From NCBI GenBank assembly GCA_002402195.1, contig NVVL01000006.1:1-51654 (forward strand): DNA of 51,654 nt. Reading direction: 5' to 3'. This document shows positions 48,137-51,654 of this stretch, piece after piece. Each line of letters starts with the position of its first letter. Positions within the stretch are counted from its first letter, which is position 1. This DNA is from Rickettsiales bacterium (GTDB lineage Bacteria > Pseudomonadota > Alphaproteobacteria > Rickettsiales > Rickettsiaceae). Made by a program: the position numbers and the translations under genes. The notes beneath the pieces are model-generated. The model had not been told where the DNA came from, ran no database searches, and was given only the letters and a program-made list of their open reading frames with translations.

Positions 48137-49096
48137 GTGTACAAAGATATGACAAAATCAACAACGATTAAGACTAAATTTTTAGTAATAGGCTCAGGTC
48201 CTGCGGGTCTGACTGCAGCAATTTATGCAGCGCGCGCTGCAATGGAGCCAACCCTGATTCACGGAATGCAACCTGGCGGGCAGATGACAATCACCACAGA
48301 TGTTGAGAATTATCCAGGCTTTGCAGAAACCATCCAAGGCCCTTGGCTGATGCAAGAGATGGAAAAACAAGCCGAGAAGGTAGGCACAAAATTAGTGCAT
48401 GATTACGTTGAGAGAGTTGACCTCTCCAGCCGTCCGTTCAAAGCCTATACTTCCTCTGGTGATGTGTATGAGGCAGAGAGCATGGTTGTGTCCACAGGGG
48501 CTCAGGCAAAATGGTTAGGGCTGCCATCTGAGACTAAGTTCCAAGGGTTCGGAGTTTCCGGATGCGCCACTTGTGACGGGTTTTTCTTTAAGGGCAAAGA
48601 GGTCGTTGTGATCGGTGGTGGGAACACGGCTGTGGAGGAGGCTCTATATTTGACGAATCATGCGAGTAAGGTGCATCTAGTTCATCGCAGAGACTCATTG
48701 AAGGCTGAGCGTATTTTGCAAGATCGTTTGCTTAAACATGAGAAAATATCGATGATTTGGGATAGTACTCTGGAAGAAGTCGTTGGAACTGAGGATCCGA
48801 AATCTGTCACTGGGGTTCGTTTGAAAAATATTAAGACCGGCGATGTAACCGAACTTCCTTGCGAGGGGGTGTTTATTGCGATTGGGCACAAACCTAACAC
48901 AGATTTATTTAAAGATCAGCTGGATATGGATAAGGAAGGGTATCTGATAACGCAGCCAGGCTCCACGGCAACAAACATCCAGGGTGTGTATGCAGCTGGG
49001 GATGTGCAGGATAAAATCTATCGTCAAGCAATCACAGCGGCCGGAACTGGTTGCATGGCGGCACTTGATGCGGCTAAATTTCTGGATGGCGAATAA
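48137..49096 (+). CDS. trxB: Thioredoxin reductase
   Basis: VIGSGPAGLTAAIYAARA, SGCATCDGFFFKGKEVVVIGGGNTAVEEALYL, GVYAAGDVQDKIYRQAITAAGTGCMAA; start may be 48149. Confidence 0.97.
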   Translation: MYKDMTKSTTIKTKFLVIGSGPAGLTAAIYAARAAMEPTLIHGMQPGGQMTITTDVENYPGFAETIQGPWLMQEMEKQAEKVGTKLVHDYVERVDLSSRPFKAYTSSGDVYEAESMVVSTGAQAKWLGLPSETKFQGFGVSGCATCDGFFFKGKEVVVIGGGNTAVEEALYLTNHASKVHLVHRRDSLKAERILQDRLLKHEKISMIWDSTLEEVVGTEDPKSVTGVRLKNIKTGDVTELPCEGVFIAIGHKPNTDLFKDQLDMDKEGYLITQPGSTATNIQGVYAAGDVQDKIYRQAITAAGTGCMAALDAAKFLDGE

Positions 49097-49099
49097 ATT

Positions 49100-50554
49100 A
49101 TGTCAAAACCAGAAGGAATCATAACGGAAGACTCTCTTACGCGAACATTACCTGCCAATTTCCGCGCAGAACAAATGTTGCTGGGTGCTGTGCTGATTAA
49201 TTCAGACTTAACGGAGCAGGTTAACGAGTTTTTAAAGGCTGAGCATTTTCACGAGCCTTTGCATCAGAAGATCTATAAAGGGATAGAAACATTGATCGAA
49301 AAAGGCCTGAGCGCCACGCCGATCACGGTTAAATCTATGCTGGGGAATGACCCTCTTTATATCGAAGCAAAAGGTGATGAATATTTAATCAAACTCACGA
49401 CAATTGCGATGGTGGTGATTAATCCTCGTGATTATGGGAAAATCATTTATGAGCTGGCTATTAAGCGGCATCTGATCGCTATCGGGGAGGATATTGTTAA
49501 TGACTCATATAATTCAACATTAGAACAAACAGCCTCCGAGCAGCTGGAACAAGCCGAAGGCAAGCTATATCAGCTTGCAAGTGAGGGGATGGTCGATAAA
49601 GGCTTTGCCCCGTTGAAAGATTCTGTTGCAGACTCCATGGCAAGCATCAACCGAGCAATGAAGAATAGTGAGCATATAACCGGCATTTCAACAGGGCTTA
49701 TAGATTTGGATACGATGCTTTCTGGTTTTCATAAGTCTGATTTAGTGATCATCGCGGGTCGCCCTTCTATGGGTAAAACCGCATTTGCGATCAACTTTGC
49801 TCTGAATGCTTGCAAGGCTCTTAGAAGACGCACCAAGGAAGGGGAAAAGCCACCATCTGTTGGGTTCTTTTCTCTTGAGATGTCGTCAGAGCAGCTAGCT
49901 GCAAGGCTCCTTTCCATGATGGCTCGGGTTGATTCGACTAATCTCCGCAATGGGATGGTAAGTGAGGAACATTATAATGACCTCCGAAAAGCATCGGCTG
50001 AACTATCTGAAATGCCATTTTTTATTGACGATACTCCCGCTCTTTCGATTGCGTCTGTGCGGGCGAAGGCCCGGAAGCTTAAGCGTAAGAATAATCTGGG
50101 CATCATTTTTATAGATTACCTGCAGCTTTTGAGAGGAACAGGGAAGTCGGATAATAGGGTTTTGGAGATATCGGAGATCACTCAAGGTCTTAAAGCAATT
50201 GCCAAGGAGCTGGATATTCCGGTTATTGCCTTGTCTCAGCTCTCCCGGGCAGTGGAGCAACGCCCGGATAAACGACCTATGCTTTCTGATTTGCGTGAGT
50301 CTGGGTCTATTGAACAGGATGCGGATGTTGTGATGTTCTTGTACCGCGAGGAATATTACCTGAAAAGATCAGAACCACCATCATCTGACCCTAAATATGC
50401 CGCGTGGCAAGAGAATTTGGATAAATTTCATAATATCGCCGAGATATTAATAGCAAAGCACCGTAATGGAGCGGTTGGGAATGTGCGTCTTCATTATCTT
50501 GAGCAATTCTCAAGCATTGGTAATTTGGACAAGGCACGCATGCAAAATTTTTAA
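49100..50554 (+). CDS. dnaB: Replicative DNA helicase DnaB
   Basis: AEQMLLGAVLINSD, IIAGRPSMGKTAFAINFALN, FFSLEMSSEQLAARLLS, IFIDYLQLL, LRESGSIEQDADVVMFLYR. Confidence 0.97.
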   Translation: MSKPEGIITEDSLTRTLPANFRAEQMLLGAVLINSDLTEQVNEFLKAEHFHEPLHQKIYKGIETLIEKGLSATPITVKSMLGNDPLYIEAKGDEYLIKLTTIAMVVINPRDYGKIIYELAIKRHLIAIGEDIVNDSYNSTLEQTASEQLEQAEGKLYQLASEGMVDKGFAPLKDSVADSMASINRAMKNSEHITGISTGLIDLDTMLSGFHKSDLVIIAGRPSMGKTAFAINFALNACKALRRRTKEGEKPPSVGFFSLEMSSEQLAARLLSMMARVDSTNLRNGMVSEEHYNDLRKASAELSEMPFFIDDTPALSIASVRAKARKLKRKNNLGIIFIDYLQLLRGTGKSDNRVLEISEITQGLKAIAKELDIPVIALSQLSRAVEQRPDKRPMLSDLRESGSIEQDADVVMFLYREEYYLKRSEPPSSDPKYAAWQENLDKFHNIAEILIAKHRNGAVGNVRLHYLEQFSSIGNLDKARMQNF

Positions 50555-50572
50555 GCATTAATATTTTTAAGT

Positions 50573-51622
50573 ATGATAACAATCAAACCCATTATATTCG
50601 GCGTTGCTGGAACATCCCTTCTTCCGGAAGAGGCTCAGCTATTTCGGGACTATCCACCTGCGGGCTTTATATTATTTTCTCGCAATATTGAGTCAAAAGC
50701 TCAGCTAACCAGCTTGACTCGGTCGCTGAAAAACCTGTATACGGAAAGGGATATCCCCATCTTTATCGACCAAGAAGGCGGGCGCGTGGCTAGGATCAAG
50801 CCGCCTATTGCAAGTAAGCTATACCCAACTGGGAAGTATTTTGCAGATCTGTATGATGTAGATAAATCGCAAGCAAAGGACGCCATTTGCGCCAATTATG
50901 CGGCAATAATGTCTGAGTTAAAGGAGCTTGGAATAGACTCCCCTTGCGCGCCTGTGTGTGATATATTATATGCCGGGGCAAGCGATGTAATTGGTGATCG
51001 ATGCCTTGGTGCGAATGCTGACAAGGTCGTGGATTTGTGTAAATCTGCCATTAGCGGCATTGATAAATCGTCCGGAATTCCCTTCATCAAGCATATTCCC
51101 GGCCATGGCAGGGCGACGGTGGATAGCCATCATGATTTGCCTGTCGTAACAACCCCTCTTGCAGAGCTTGAGAGTACGGATTTTAAAGTGTTTAAGGAGC
51201 TCTCTGGCGAGGGGGTCTGGGGGATGACGGCGCATATTATATATACCGCGCTGGACGATTCCGCGCCCGCTACTTGCTCCCGGATAATGATTGACTATAT
51301 ACGCTCTGAAATTGGTTTTAATGGCGTGCTCGTATCTGATGATATCGGTATGTATGCTCTGCACGGGGAGGTTGGGCAGAAACATTCGGCTATAAAGAAA
51401 ATACTTAAAGAGTTAGAGAATATAGCGGAGACTAAGAATATAGAAGATATAGAAGACTTAGAGAAAATTAAGGTCTATAATAAAAAATTAGAGGAAATAA
51501 ATCCAGAATTCCTTGAAAGTCTCGCAAAAGTGACTAGAATGAGTTTAAGCGCAGGTTGTGACCTCATTCTGCATTGCAGCGGTGATATCCAGGAAATGCG
51601 GGCAGTATGCGAGGCGCTATAA
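50573..51622 (+). CDS. nagZ: Beta-N-acetylhexosaminidase (GH3) with internal acidic insertion
   Basis: PAGFILFSRNIESKAQL, FIDQEGGRVARIKPP, KHIPGHGRATVDSHHDLPVV, GVLVSDDIGMYAL, SAGCDLILHCSGDIQEMRAV. Confidence 0.93.
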   Translation: MITIKPIIFGVAGTSLLPEEAQLFRDYPPAGFILFSRNIESKAQLTSLTRSLKNLYTERDIPIFIDQEGGRVARIKPPIASKLYPTGKYFADLYDVDKSQAKDAICANYAAIMSELKELGIDSPCAPVCDILYAGASDVIGDRCLGANADKVVDLCKSAISGIDKSSGIPFIKHIPGHGRATVDSHHDLPVVTTPLAELESTDFKVFKELSGEGVWGMTAHIIYTALDDSAPATCSRIMIDYIRSEIGFNGVLVSDDIGMYALHGEVGQKHSAIKKILKELENIAETKNIEDIEDLEKIKVYNKKLEEINPEFLESLAKVTRMSLSAGCDLILHCSGDIQEMRAVCEAL

Positions 51623-51654
51623 TTAAATATAATAAATATATAAGGAAATAAATA

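Noticed and set aside
1-51654. tRNA and rRNA genes
   Set aside because: No T-arm GGTTCRANTCC contexts or rRNA signatures found in the intergenic regions.

Overview
This 51.65 kb window is AT-rich and gene-dense. The gene content points to an intracellular alphaproteobacterium of the Rickettsiales type: two Tlc-type ATP/ADP translocase paralogs, a PKMT-like methyltransferase with a regulatory domain, a TlyC/CorC-like protein, an autotransporter-domain outer-membrane protein, and an lptD-surA-rsmA cluster. About 45 coding regions can be supported: lpxB, comEC, phaC/phaA-like genes, lolC/lolD, proS, folE, rsmA, lptD, xseA, ccmE, hup, lipA, recF, ybeY, ppa, slt, fabD, ftsZ, pth, rplY, trxB, dnaB, nagZ and others. 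I found no rRNA, tRNA or CRISPR array. The most unusual content is repetitive DNA that gene annotation does not explain. (1) A dispersed family of palindromic, MITE-like intergenic elements is present in about a dozen copies, with core TAAGAAGCTACG...AGGCCTAGAATATCTCGTATTTTTAGAGATTTTTTAATCTAGATTTAAATTTTTGAATT. The copies are modular (arm 1/arm 2) and include a ~178-bp near-palindrome. Two copies supply the same C-terminal peptide, RSYEV(S/T)-stop, to two unrelated proteins (FabD and a CPT-like kinase). (2) Degenerate 15-bp in-frame tandem repeats encode pentapeptides in PhaC, FtsZ, ComEC and a small ORF. (3) Arrays of 14-bp units, each a 10-bp palindrome plus a TAAG-like spacer, lie at the 3' ends of pth and hup. 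(4) A structured, apparently autonomous RNA locus with its own promoter lies upstream of ftsZ. All calls come from reading the sequence; no database search was run.
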